Notes: a model not told the origin generated them from the letters alone. A DNA stretch of 64,000 nt from Deminuibacter soli (GCF_003412455.1 NZ_QTJU01000012.1:62001-126000); one strand, 5' to 3'. Counted from the stretch's first letter, positions 17,506-26,265 are shown. Translations and numbers: made by a program.

Positions 17506-18375
17506 TTGAAAAAATCTTTGATACAGCTCCTTTGCTTATTAATCGTTGTTTGCACTGCAGGTGCCCAGCCCGGTAAAGAGCACATGCCCGCAGGTACTAT
17601 TCCCGAATACAGCTGGTGGAACCTGCTGCACTACACCATCAGCATTACACCAGATTACAACAAGAAATTTTTAGCCGGTACCAATACCATCCGCTTCCGG
17701 GCTTTGCAGGCAGGAAGATTGCTGCAGCTGGATTTGCTGGAGCCAATGAAAATAACTGCTGTTACCTGGAAGCAAGGTGCATTGCCATTTATGAAAAAGG
17801 GAACTGCCTATCAGGTAAGTTTTCCCAAAGCTATTTCAAAGGGAGAAACAGTAAGCATTACCGTTCACTTCGAAGGTAACCCCGTAGCGGCTAAACGGCC
17901 ACCATGGGATGCAGGCTGGATATGGTCGGCCGACAAACAGGGAAGGCCGTGGATGAGTATTGCCTGCGAGGCAGCAGGCGGGGCATTATGGTTGCCCTGC
18001 AAACGCGCAGCGTATGATGAGCCGGACAATGGCGTGGTATTCAGCATTACTATTCCCGACACGCTGGTAAGTACAACTGATATATTGCCTGTACTGAACC
18101 AGGTTACGGGCCGGGATTTTTCAAAGGTATTCGATCAGTATTTACGTTCAACCAATGTTCCGGTGCTGGAGTATGCTTTAAGGAATGATACTTTACAATA
18201 CCGCTGGGCAAACTGTGTGGATGGTTTTGATATGCCGGTAAAAATAACCGCAGGGCCACAGCCGGCGCGATTCATTTACCCGGACACGCAATGGCAGAAA
18301 ATGCCCATTGGTACTGGTGTTGCGGCTATTGCAGCAGACAGGAATTTTTATGTAAAGTGTAAGTTGGTGCAGTAA
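17506..18375 (+). CDS. M1 aminopeptidase-like protein lacking the catalytic domain
   Basis: 289 aa, with a signal peptide (LIQLLCLLIVVCTAGAQ). Residues about 35-185 match the N-terminal beta domain of M1 metallopeptidases as found in Bacteroidota (LLHYTISITPDYNKKFLAGT, GAL-WLPCKRAAYDEPDNG, TIPDTLVST). The next residues, ILPVLNQVTGRDFSKVFDQYL and onward, correspond to the far C-terminal domain. The middle, with HExxH and the zinc-ligand Glu (about 250-300 residues in full-length relatives), is absent, yet the frame is intact. The start is TTG (17506): an in-frame stop sits at 17488 and no ATG intervenes. It may be a non-catalytic binding protein or a decaying gene. Confidence 0.7.
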   Translation: MKKSLIQLLCLLIVVCTAGAQPGKEHMPAGTIPEYSWWNLLHYTISITPDYNKKFLAGTNTIRFRALQAGRLLQLDLLEPMKITAVTWKQGALPFMKKGTAYQVSFPKAISKGETVSITVHFEGNPVAAKRPPWDAGWIWSADKQGRPWMSIACEAAGGALWLPCKRAAYDEPDNGVVFSITIPDTLVSTTDILPVLNQVTGRDFSKVFDQYLRSTNVPVLEYALRNDTLQYRWANCVDGFDMPVKITAGPQPARFIYPDTQWQKMPIGTGVAAIAADRNFYVKCKLVQ

Positions 18376-18376
18376 T

Positions 18377-20101
18377 TTATTCAGGTGCATGTGTACTGGT
18401 AATGCTAAACTGCTCCGTGCTTCCCGGGTAAGTTATGTTGCAATCATTCATTTTTAAACTGCCATGCGCTGCAGGTGAAATATACAGGGCATGGCTTTCT
18501 TTTGTGGCAATGCCATAACCGTTTATCTGTACATTGTTGAATAGTGTGTTGGATAGTTTACCTGCCTTATCCACCTCGTTTTTAGCGATTATATTTACTG
18601 CGTTGGACAGGCTGTTTTGAATAACCAGGTTGCGCAGTTGAATGCCAGCGATGTCACGCTTGTCAAGGCATATTTCCACGGCAGCACGCCAGTCCCATTC
18701 ATGATCAAAGCCGCCGCTGTTGGTGATGCTGCAATTTTCTATGATCGTTGTGCCGCTGAAGTTATTGTTGGTGCTGTTGTTTTTGGTGGCAGTAGGGAAG
18801 GTGGTGCTGATTAAAATAGCTGATCCCGCAGTGATATCAGTGAAGGAGCAGTTTTTTACTGCATTGTTTTCTCCGCCATACACGGCTGCGCCATTGGCAA
18901 GAAAAGGCAGCTGGCCGGTGCAATGTGTGATAAGGTTATAACCGGGCTTGTACTGCTGTTTGGCAAACACAGCCGGCCAAATGGCAAAACAGTCGTCGCC
19001 GGTATTGCGCGCGGTGCAATTGTTTATTACAGAATGGCGCATACCCACACAGAAGTTAATACCATCGGCAATGGTGTTGCGCAGGCGGCAATCGTCAATT
19101 TGCAGGCTGTCTGAATTTTCTATCCACATGCCCACCTTGGTATGTTCAATCCACAGGCGTTGTATGGTTGAGTGGGTGCCGAATGAACCAACAATGCCAT
19201 CATTCGGCTCGCGGTCGCTCCGGTAGTTGAGTTTGCCTGTGATAGCGAAGTCTGCAAGGTGAATATTGCTGCCGTTTCCTTTTAGCCGCACGCGTTTAGC
19301 TGCATCGGTATATAAACTGTCGTTACCGGTTAAGGTGGAATACCATATGCCTGCGCCCTGAATGGTAAGGCCTGCGGGTATAAGAAGGTCACCTGTAATA
19401 ATAAATGTGCCGGCAGGCAGCCATACGCTTTTGCCTGTTTGCTGCGCGCTGTCAATACATTTTCTGAATGCACCGGTATAGTCGCCCTTTATGCCGGGTT
19501 GTAAAAAGGCCGGGTTTGTAATGGATAAGGAGTTGGCAGGTGCTTTTAAAGCCGGTGGAATATTTTCCAGGTCTGCCAGGTCAATGATGCAGGTTGGGCT
19601 TTCCCCGGGTTGTGCGTTCAATTGAATGCGTGTTACATCGCCCTTGGCAAGGGAGATGTTTGTAATGCGTACATCATCATAAAAGTTGCGCGGTTTGCCT
19701 GCAGCCGGGTCATTGGTAAAAGGATATTTGCCGTATAGCCGGCATAGTGCCGATGAAACCGGTATGTTTTGGATGCGCTGGCCATTGCGGTAAATTCCCA
19801 GGGTAGCGGTAAGTCCTTTGCCGCTTTCATCATCCGGCAGGCTGTACCTGATTACAAGGCTGTTGGCTTTTGCCCTGGCAGTAAATTCAACGTACTGGCC
19901 TTTGCCCAGCTGCACGCATTGCTGATTGGAGGATGCTGTTTCTACCTGGTATGGGTTATATCCGGGCCCCAGTATTTTACCCGTATGGCGCATCTGCTCT
20001 GCTTCATAGGTGATCCAGGGAACGGTTGCACCGGGTTTTTCGCGGGCGAAACATGCAAAAGGGATAAGTACTAACAGGGGCAGCAGTTGTTTCAGCGTCA
20101 T
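18377..20101 (-). CDS. GH87-like glycosidase (mycodextranase / alpha-1,3-glucanase type) with N-terminal carbohydrate-binding domain
   Basis: 574 aa from the ATG at 20101, chosen for its signal peptide (MTLKQLLPLLVLIPFACFA). A CBM6/35-like domain follows (about 25-185: YEAEQ ... QCVQLGKGQYVEFTA), then a right-handed beta-helix (about 205-560). Segments such as LTIQGAGIWYSTLTG, WIEHTKVGMWIEN and LPFLANGAAVYGG resemble GH87 enzymes. The three acidic residues expected there are present: Asp346 (TIADGIN) and Asp369-Asp370 (NTGDDCFAIW), 23 residues apart. It likely cleaves alpha-glucan outside the cell. The 3' end lies 1 bp from the convergent M1-like gene. Confidence 0.75.
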   Translation of the reverse strand: MTLKQLLPLLVLIPFACFAREKPGATVPWITYEAEQMRHTGKILGPGYNPYQVETASSNQQCVQLGKGQYVEFTARAKANSLVIRYSLPDDESGKGLTATLGIYRNGQRIQNIPVSSALCRLYGKYPFTNDPAAGKPRNFYDDVRITNISLAKGDVTRIQLNAQPGESPTCIIDLADLENIPPALKAPANSLSITNPAFLQPGIKGDYTGAFRKCIDSAQQTGKSVWLPAGTFIITGDLLIPAGLTIQGAGIWYSTLTGNDSLYTDAAKRVRLKGNGSNIHLADFAITGKLNYRSDREPNDGIVGSFGTHSTIQRLWIEHTKVGMWIENSDSLQIDDCRLRNTIADGINFCVGMRHSVINNCTARNTGDDCFAIWPAVFAKQQYKPGYNLITHCTGQLPFLANGAAVYGGENNAVKNCSFTDITAGSAILISTTFPTATKNNSTNNNFSGTTIIENCSITNSGGFDHEWDWRAAVEICLDKRDIAGIQLRNLVIQNSLSNAVNIIAKNEVDKAGKLSNTLFNNVQINGYGIATKESHALYISPAAHGSLKMNDCNITYPGSTEQFSITSTHAPE

Positions 20102-20162
20102 GATGGCAATGTTTGGCTGTAATGGATAACACAAGATAACTTCTATAGCTATCTTTTGCGAA

Positions 20163-20290
20163 CCTTTAACAATTCGCCGGTCAGCATTCAGCCACCACTA
20201 CGTATCTACTAACAAAAGCAAGTAATCTCTTTTCTCATAAAGCAGTTAGTTTTGGTTGAGCCCGGTTGTTCACAACAGGGCTTCTTTTTT
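20163..20290 (+). ncRNA. Candidate small RNA ending in a terminator
   Basis: A plus-strand terminator at 20259-20290 (AGCCC..GTTGT/ACAAC..GGGCT, then seven T) serves no plus-strand gene: both neighbours are on the minus strand. TATCTTTTG at about 20150-20158 is one base longer than the -7 consensus and could start a transcript of about 125 bases. ACTAAC and GTTAGT inside can pair. No open frame of note. Confidence 0.3.
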
Positions 20291-20369
20291 TAAAAGACTT
20301 TCTGCAATGCCTGCTGTGGTTTTGTTTTTGCGGACTTTATTTTTCTTTTTGGTCTTACCGGTTAACTAT

Positions 20370-20403
20370 AAAATAAAAGGGCCCATTGTTGAAACAACGG
20401 GCC
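20370..20403 (-). terminator. Hairpin, likely terminator for the aminotransferase transcript
   Basis: Stem GGCCCATTGTT/AACAACGGGCC (one G-U, loop GAA) at 20380-20403, with a T-rich exit (CCTTTTATTTT) on the minus strand, about 210 bp after the stop of the gene ending at 20612. The stretch 20404-20611 is AT-rich and shows no supported gene. Confidence 0.5.
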
Positions 20404-20611
20404 GTCTTCGATTGCTTGCCATATGAAAAAAGATATTCCCTTCGGAAATGTCTTAAAGTATCGTTTGTTGGTGCCGGAATTAATATTAAAAATAAATCAA
20501 TATTTGTTTTAATTCCTTGTTAAGAACAAAATAAAGGATTTTTAAGAACAAAACAATAATATATTTTAAATATATATATGATTATTCCTGTCCGGTTTTC
20601 CCTTTATTCGC

Positions 20612-21814
20612 CTATTTGATTCGTCCGGGATATACTTCCAGCGCTTTTTCCAGGCAATCCATTGCCTTGTGTATGGCTTCTGTATTTAAAACATAAGCCA
20701 GGCGCACTTCCTGCCTGCCCGAACCCGGTGTTCCATAAAACCCGGTGGCAGGAGCCAGCATCACGGTTTGTTTATTGTACTCAAAGCTTTCCAGCAGCCA
20801 CTGGCAAAATTTATCTGAATCGTCGATGGGTAATTGGGCCATTGCATAAAATGCACCGCCCGGGTTGGGACAAAATACGCCGGGTATAGCATTCAGTCTG
20901 GATACCAGGGCATTTCTCCGCTCCAGGTACATGGCCTTGGTTTCGTCAAAATAGTCATCCGGCAGGTCTACTGCAGCTTCGCCGGCTATTTGGGCCAATC
21001 CGGGCGGACTTAACCTGGCCTGTGCAAACTTCATGGTAGCGTCCAGCAGTTGCTGGTTGCGGGTTACAAAGGCACCAATGCGCGCGCCGCAGGCGCTGTA
21101 GCGCTTACTAATGGTATCCATCAGTACCACATTGTCTTCCACACCGGTAAGCTGCATGGCGCTGAAATGTTCGCCCTGGTAGCAGAATTCACGGTAAGCT
21201 TCGTCAGAAAACAGGTAAAGATTGTGTTTTTGGATAATGCTTTTCAGCGTTTCCATTTCCTCGCGGCTATACAGGTAACCGGTTGGGTTATTGGGATTGC
21301 AGATGACAATGCCTTTGGTGCGCGGGGTAATGGCTTGTTCAAAAGCGGAGATGGGGGGCAGTGCAAAACCGTTTTCAATATGCGAAACAATGGGTACCAC
21401 CTTTACACCGGCTTCAACGGCGAATCCATTGTAGTTGGCGTAAAAAGGCTCAGGAATAATCACTTCATCACCCGGGTCAAGGCAAGCCATAAAGCCAAAC
21501 AAAATAGCTTCAGAGCCGCCCGTGGTAACCAGTATCTGTGTGTGGTTAACGTTGATGCCTACCTTGCTATAGTATTCAACCAGCTTTTTGCGGTAGCTTT
21601 CGTTGCCGGCACTATGACTGTATTCCAGCACTTTAAACTCGGCGTGGCGCACTGCGTCAAGCACTGCTTTGGGCGTTTCAATATCGGGCTGACCAATGTT
21701 TAAATGATATACGGTGACCCCTTTTTTCTTGGCTGCTTCTGCATACGGAACCAGCTTGCGTATGGGCGAGGCCGGCATTTGCTGACCACGCTGACTGATG
21801 GTTAACTGTGACAT
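20612..21814 (-). CDS. Pyridoxal-phosphate aminotransferase, aspartate aminotransferase type
   Basis: 400 aa. The class I aminotransferase pattern is complete: YHLNIGQPDIETP, VTTGGSEAILF, PEPFYANY, CNPNNPTGYLYS, FSDEAYREF, the Schiff-base lysine in TISKRYSACGARIG, and a C-terminal EVRLAYVLNTE with the substrate-binding Arg. Probably makes aspartate/glutamate, or transaminates a related amino acid; exact specificity is not decided by sequence reading. A -7 element (TAGGTTTG) ends four bases before the ATG. Confidence 0.92.
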   Translation of the reverse strand: MSQLTISQRGQQMPASPIRKLVPYAEAAKKKGVTVYHLNIGQPDIETPKAVLDAVRHAEFKVLEYSHSAGNESYRKKLVEYYSKVGINVNHTQILVTTGGSEAILFGFMACLDPGDEVIIPEPFYANYNGFAVEAGVKVVPIVSHIENGFALPPISAFEQAITPRTKGIVICNPNNPTGYLYSREEMETLKSIIQKHNLYLFSDEAYREFCYQGEHFSAMQLTGVEDNVVLMDTISKRYSACGARIGAFVTRNQQLLDATMKFAQARLSPPGLAQIAGEAAVDLPDDYFDETKAMYLERRNALVSRLNAIPGVFCPNPGGAFYAMAQLPIDDSDKFCQWLLESFEYNKQTVMLAPATGFYGTPGSGRQEVRLAYVLNTEAIHKAMDCLEKALEVYPGRIK

Positions 21815-21818
21815 GGCG

Positions 21819-21826
21819 CAAACCTA
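21819..21826 (-). promoter_or_regulatory. -7 promoter element abutting the aminotransferase start
   Basis: TAGGTTTG on the minus strand fits TAnnTTTG, with only CGCC between it and the ATG. No convincing -33 element is seen. Confidence 0.4.
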
Positions 21827-21891
21827 CAGCAAATTGTTGTATGGTTGAATGTATGCAGCCATAAAGCAATTGAGCCATTCAGCCATAGTAT

Positions 21892-21928
21892 AAAAAAAAT
21901 GGCCGCCCGGTGGGCGGCCATTTTTTTT
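21892..21928 (-). terminator. Bidirectional hairpin terminator after the DUF1573 pair
   Basis: A perfect 10-bp stem (ATGGCCGCCC/GGGCGGCCAT) with A- and T-runs on both sides. It ends transcription from the DUF1573 genes before the aminotransferase gene. Confidence 0.85.
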
Positions 21929-21940
21929 ATACTAGCTATT

Positions 21941-22327
21941 TTATTTACCTGTTTTAGCAGTAGTTACCACTTCGCCATCGATGGTTAAAACAATGGGTTC
22001 GGGGGTATTGGCCACTTTTACATTTACGTGTTTGGTAAACGCGCCCATAGCTGCGGCATTGTAGGTAACCTTGATAACGCCTGTTTTACCTTTCATAATA
22101 GGTGTTTTAGGGTAATCAGGTGTGGTACAGCCGCACTCTGCGGTAGCAGTTTCAATAATGGCAGGTTTGTCGCCATTATTGGTAAACTTAAACTCAGTGG
22201 TCACTGGTGTGCCCTGTTTGATTTTGCCGAAAGAATATTTTGTAGAAGCAAACTCCAGCGGAGCTTTTGTTTGGGCAAATGCAGCGATGCTTACAAAAAG
22301 TGTGGCAATGAATAACAGTTTTTTCAT
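21941..22327 (-). CDS. DUF1573 exported protein
   Basis: 128 aa with a signal peptide (MKKLLFIATLFVSIAAFAQ). It shows the DUF1573 pattern: FGKIKQGTPVTTEFKFTNNG, then CGCTTPDYPKTPI and an immunoglobulin-like strand GVIKVTYNAAAMGAFTKHV. Very common in Bacteroidota; role unknown. It lies 9 bp after a second DUF1573 gene, so the pair is one operon from duplication. Confidence 0.9.
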   Translation of the reverse strand: MKKLLFIATLFVSIAAFAQTKAPLEFASTKYSFGKIKQGTPVTTEFKFTNNGDKPAIIETATAECGCTTPDYPKTPIMKGKTGVIKVTYNAAAMGAFTKHVNVKVANTPEPIVLTIDGEVVTTAKTGK

Positions 22328-22336
22328 ATCTGGTGG

Positions 22337-22780
22337 TTATTTCGTTGTTGGCGTGGTGGCAGCCGGTTTAAAGGTTTCGCCGTGGAAAGTCAAAAATTTG
22401 GTTAAGCCACCTGCAAAATAAATGGTTACATTTTTGTTGAAATGGCCTTCGGTATAACCGTTAAAACCTACAGTTATTTTGAAAGTTTCACCTGGTGCAT
22501 ACGGACCAGCTTTCCATTTGGGGGTAGTGCAGCCACAGCCAGCCTGAACATTCTGTATTTTCACAGAATCTTTGCTGATGTTGGTGATGGTTACATCGTA
22601 TTCTACGGGTTTGCCGTAAGGGATTTTACCCATTTCATGGTCAGCTTCCTGAAACTTAAGCACCTGTTCAATTGTTGCAGCAGGGGTAATTTGTGTTGGC
22701 TGGGCCGGGGTTGCGGCTGTTTGGGCCTTCACAGCGGTACCTGCTATCAGAATAGACGCGAAAAGAATGATTTTCTTCAT
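22337..22780 (-). CDS. DUF1573 exported protein, first of a pair
   Basis: 147 aa from ATG 22780, which begins the signal peptide (MKKIILFASILIAGTAVKAQ); the frame extends to 22867 without signal character. Same domain as the next gene: HEMGKIPYGKPVEYDVTITN, GCGCTTPKWKAGPYAPGE, GFNGYTEGHFNKNVTIYFAG. It has a Pro/Thr/Ala-rich linker after the signal. Confidence 0.9.
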   Translation of the reverse strand: MKKIILFASILIAGTAVKAQTAATPAQPTQITPAATIEQVLKFQEADHEMGKIPYGKPVEYDVTITNISKDSVKIQNVQAGCGCTTPKWKAGPYAPGETFKITVGFNGYTEGHFNKNVTIYFAGGLTKFLTFHGETFKPAATTPTTK

Positions 22781-22909
22781 GGATTTGTGGTTTGAGCGCT
22801 TAAAGTTATTAAGAAACTTCAGAATTTTGATCAGCGGACCGATTTTAACAAATATCAATTTATTCAAGTAATAAACACGCTATTCACAAAACTGTCATGT
22901 GTTTTTAAA

Positions 22910-22943
22910 ATTGACCGCACTACCCTCTAAATCAATATTTTTG
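22910..22943 (+). promoter_or_regulatory. Promoter abutting the E1 start codon
   Basis: ATTG (22910-22913), 22-bp spacer, TATTTTTG (22936-22943). Only CTAC separates it from the ATG at 22948, so either the mRNA is leaderless or the true start is the ATG at 22987. Confidence 0.5.
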
Positions 22944-22947
22944 CTAC

Positions 22948-25341
22948 ATGGAAAATTCACCCACCACTATTCAGGTTAAAGACGATATGTTGTCTTACGA
23001 AGGTTTCCGCGCAATGGTACTGGCCGATTACCGGGTAGTACTGGAAAGCCGTGAAACAAGTTTGCTGGGCAGGCGCGAAGTGCTTACCGGCAAGGCGAAG
23101 TTTGGCATTTTTGGTGATGGGAAGGAAGTGGCGCAGGTGGCCATGGCCAAGTTTTTTCAGCCGGGCGACTGGCGCGCGGGTTACTACCGTGACCAGACCT
23201 TTATGTTTGCAACCCAACTGGCTACAGTGGAGCAGTTTTTTGCCCAGATGTATGCCGATCCGGATATTAATAACGAACCTTTCAGCAGGGGCAGGCAAAT
23301 GAACGGGCACTTTGCTACCCGTATCACCGAACCCAATGGTGAGTGGGCACCCATTGCCAACCTGATGAACGTTTCAGCAGATATTTCTACCACAGCAGGC
23401 CAGATGCCACGCGCGCTCGGCCTTGCAGCAGCCTCCAAATCGTTCAGGCAGGTGCGTGAGCTGCAGGGAATGAAAAACCTGTCTGACAATGGGAATGAAA
23501 TCTGTTTCTGCACCATCGGCGATGCATCTACATCTGAAGGGCATTTCTGGGAAGCGGTGAATGCTGCCGGTGTAATGCAGGTGCCGCTGGCTATATTTAT
23601 ATGGGATGATGGCTATGGCATATCTGTTCCCACCTCGCTGCAAACCACCAAAGGTTCTATCTCTGCTGCCTTAAAAGGCTTCCAGAAAAAAGAAGATACC
23701 AATGGCCTGGATATTTACCGCCTCAAGGGCTGGGACTATGCAGGCATGTGCGAGGTGTTTGAAACCGCTTTGCAGAAAATACGTGATACGCATGTTCCCG
23801 CTGTATTTCACATAGAAGAAATTACGCAACCGCAGGGGCATTCTACTTCCGGTAGTCATGAGCGGTACAAAAGCGCTGAAAGACTGGAATGGGAGAAAGA
23901 ATGGGATTGCCTGCGCAAAATGCGCGAATGGGTGCTTGAAAACGGTATTGCCACAGAAGAAGAACTGGGTGAAATGGAAATGACCATTCGCCAACAGGTG
24001 CGCGAAAGCAAAAACAGGGCCTGGCAAAAATACCAGCAGCCTATTAAAGAACAGGCGCTGCAGGCTGCGGAAATGGTGAAAAGCATGGTGGTAAACGATA
24101 TGGAAGTTTACCAGAAATTGCAGCACCTGGCCACAGATCTTGAAAACAACCGGGAACCTTTGCGCAGGGATATTTTCAGGGGATTGTCGCTGGCGCTGGA
24201 AACAGCACCGCATTCTCCTTCTGTACCCGAGGTGAAAGCATTCCGCAAAACACTGAAGCAGGTTAATAAAGCTTTATATAATTCAGACTTATACAACGAA
24301 GGCCCTAAAAGCGCATTGAAAGTGCCGGTGGTTGCGGCGCATATACCGGCCGATGCACAAATGCTCAACGGCTACGAAGTGCTGAACCGCTATTTTGATC
24401 AGCTGTTTACACACAACCCGAGGGTACTTGCTTTTGGTGAAGATGTTGGTAAAATAGGTGACGTGAACCAGGGTTTTGCAGGTTTGCAGGACAAACATGG
24501 CAGCAGCCGCATATTTGATACAGGCATCCGCGAACTGACCATAGTCGGTCAGGGTATAGGCCTGGCGCTGCGTGGTTTGCGCCCTATTACCGAAATTCAA
24601 TACCTGGATTATGTATTGTATGGCCTGCAAACACTGAGCGATGACGTGGCTACACTGCATTACCGTACCGGTGGCCAGCAAAGCTGCCCGCTCATTATCC
24701 GCACACGCGGCCACAGGCTGGAAGGTATCTGGCACAGCGGTTCGCCTATGGGTATGCTTATTAATTCGCTGCGTGGCATGTATGTATGTGTGCCCCGCGA
24801 TATGGTGCAGGCGATTGGTATGTACAATACACTGCTGCAAAGCAATGACCCTGCCATTATGGTAGAATGCCTGAATGGTTACCGTTTGAAAGAAAAATTA
24901 CCGGCCAACCTGCTTGAATATACTGTTCCGCTGGGTATACCTGAAGTGGTGCGCGAAGGTGCAGACATTACAGTGGTGAGCTATGGCTCAACCCTGCGCA
25001 TTGTGCTGGAAGCCGCTACACGCCTCGCCGCACTGGGCATACATTGCGAGGTAATAGATGTGCAGACCCTGCTGCCGTTTGACATTAACCACGACATACT
25101 GGTATCGCTGAAGAAAACCAGCCGTATTGTATTTGTTGATGAAGACGTGCCCGGCGGTGCTACTGCTTATATGTTTAATCATGTAATGGAACAGCAGGGC
25201 GGTTACCAGTGGCTCGATGTGGCGCCACGCACCATTACCGCACAGGCACACCGCCCGGCCTACGGCAGCGACGGCGATTATTTCAGCAAACCCAATGCAG
25301 AAGATATTATTGAAGTGATTATGGAGATGGTGACTGAATAA
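22948..25341 (+). CDS. 2-oxoacid dehydrogenase E1, fused alpha and beta subunits
   Basis: 797 aa. Residues about 20-340 are the E1-alpha part with the thiamine-diphosphate motif GDASTSEGHF (191-200) to WDDGYGIS (219-226). Residues about 465-797 are E1-beta (EDVGKIGDVNQGFAG, DTGIRELTIVGQGIGLAL, EIQYLDYVLYGLQTL, VIDVQTLLPFD, VDEDVPGG). A helical linker joins them. Such fused E1 proteins are typical of Bacteroidota and probably act on branched-chain 2-oxoacids or pyruvate, giving acyl-CoA with E2 and E3 encoded elsewhere. The metal-ligand Asn of most E1-alpha proteins is Asp220. Single gene, ending in a shared terminator. Confidence 0.93.
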   Translation: MENSPTTIQVKDDMLSYEGFRAMVLADYRVVLESRETSLLGRREVLTGKAKFGIFGDGKEVAQVAMAKFFQPGDWRAGYYRDQTFMFATQLATVEQFFAQMYADPDINNEPFSRGRQMNGHFATRITEPNGEWAPIANLMNVSADISTTAGQMPRALGLAAASKSFRQVRELQGMKNLSDNGNEICFCTIGDASTSEGHFWEAVNAAGVMQVPLAIFIWDDGYGISVPTSLQTTKGSISAALKGFQKKEDTNGLDIYRLKGWDYAGMCEVFETALQKIRDTHVPAVFHIEEITQPQGHSTSGSHERYKSAERLEWEKEWDCLRKMREWVLENGIATEEELGEMEMTIRQQVRESKNRAWQKYQQPIKEQALQAAEMVKSMVVNDMEVYQKLQHLATDLENNREPLRRDIFRGLSLALETAPHSPSVPEVKAFRKTLKQVNKALYNSDLYNEGPKSALKVPVVAAHIPADAQMLNGYEVLNRYFDQLFTHNPRVLAFGEDVGKIGDVNQGFAGLQDKHGSSRIFDTGIRELTIVGQGIGLALRGLRPITEIQYLDYVLYGLQTLSDDVATLHYRTGGQQSCPLIIRTRGHRLEGIWHSGSPMGMLINSLRGMYVCVPRDMVQAIGMYNTLLQSNDPAIMVECLNGYRLKEKLPANLLEYTVPLGIPEVVREGADITVVSYGSTLRIVLEAATRLAALGIHCEVIDVQTLLPFDINHDILVSLKKTSRIVFVDEDVPGGATAYMFNHVMEQQGGYQWLDVAPRTITAQAHRPAYGSDGDYFSKPNAEDIIEVIMEMVTE

Positions 25342-25349
25342 TCGAGGGA

Positions 25350-25385
25350 ATGGTTAGATGGCTGGGATTGTTTGATGGTTAAACA
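25350..25385. repeat. Degenerate GGTTNGATGG repeat
   Basis: GGTTAGATGGCTGGGATTG and TTTGATGGTTAAA after the E1 stop. The inverted counterpart CCATCTGACCATATAACC lies past the terminator at about 25482-25504. The same motif occurs at 36597-36665 and about 21840-21886. Confidence 0.5.
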
Positions 25386-25404
25386 TTTCGCTGACATATA
25401 AATT

Positions 25405-25447
25405 AAAAAGTCCCCGGTTGTAATTACAGCCGGGGACTTTTTTTATT
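25405..25447. terminator. Bidirectional terminator between E1 and yebC
   Basis: Stem AAAAAGTCCCCGG/CCGGGGACTTTTT with A- and T-runs on either side, lying between convergent genes. Confidence 0.85.
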
Positions 25448-25508
25448 AAGAAGCCAGATGATTATTTCTCATAACAATCAAGCCATCTGACCATATAACC
25501 ATCTGCTA

Positions 25509-26231
25509 CTAGCCCATATTATGAAACACCTTGCTCACATCTTCGTCCTGCTCGAGGCGTTCGATTAATTTGGAGATATCTTCTGCCTGTTCGTCGGTTA
25601 CAGGAACGGTGGTAGAGGGGATCCATTCAAGCTCGGCGCTGATAGGGGTGATGCCTTTATCTTCCAGTGCTTTCTGCAGTTTGCCGAAATCGGTAAAGGC
25701 GCTGCGCAATACCAGTACGGGGTCGCCGTTTTCAGTGGTGCTTTCGCCCAGTTCTTCCAGGCCAAAATCAATCAGTTCCAGTTCAAGATCATCGATGTTT
25801 AAACCGGCAGGGTTTAATTTGAACACACCCATTTTTTTAAACTGGAAGCTAACGCTGCCGCTGTTGCCAAGGGCGCCGTTGCCTTTGTTGAAATGACTTT
25901 TTACGTTGGCTACCGTGCGAACATGGTTGTCGGTGGCTGTTTCTACGAGTATGGCCACGCCATGCGGACCATAACCTTCATATAATATCTCTTCGTAGTT
26001 ATCCATTTCTTTACCCTGTGCACGCTTGATGGCCGCTTCTACACGGTCTTTCGGCATGTTTACGCTTTTGGCGTTCTGAAAACAGCGGCGCAGCGCAGGG
26101 TTGGTGGCCGGGTCGGGGCCGCCGGCTTTTACAGCAATCGCAATCTCTTTCCCTATACGGGTAAACTGTTTGGCCATCCTGTCCCAGCGGGCAAACATCG
26201 TGGCTTTACGAACTTCAAAAATCCTTCCCAT
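25509..26231 (-). CDS. yebC: YebC/PmpR-family (TACO1-like) protein
   Basis: 240 aa, normal for the family. It shows [20 protein letters not shown] (the family usually has KAAKDAKRGKIFTKL-like sequence here), then [55 protein letters not shown] and [16 protein letters not shown]. Members act as transcription regulators or in translation of poly-proline stretches. A -7 element TAATTTTG lies at 26266-26273. Confidence 0.93.
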   Translation of the reverse strand: MGRIFEVRKATMFARWDRMAKQFTRIGKEIAIAVKAGGPDPATNPALRRCFQNAKSVNMPKDRVEAAIKRAQGKEMDNYEEILYEGYGPHGVAILVETATDNHVRTVANVKSHFNKGNGALGNSGSVSFQFKKMGVFKLNPAGLNIDDLELELIDFGLEELGESTTENGDPVLVLRSAFTDFGKLQKALEDKGITPISAELEWIPSTTVPVTDEQAEDISKLIERLEQDEDVSKVFHNMG

Positions 26232-26265
26232 GCTATGGTTATTTGATTAACTTTTTTCTTTCCGG

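Noticed and set aside
20423-20512. 29-codon open frame (starts MKKDIPFG)
   Set aside because: AT-rich, no ribosome site or promoter, directly after a hairpin; chance frames of this size are common.
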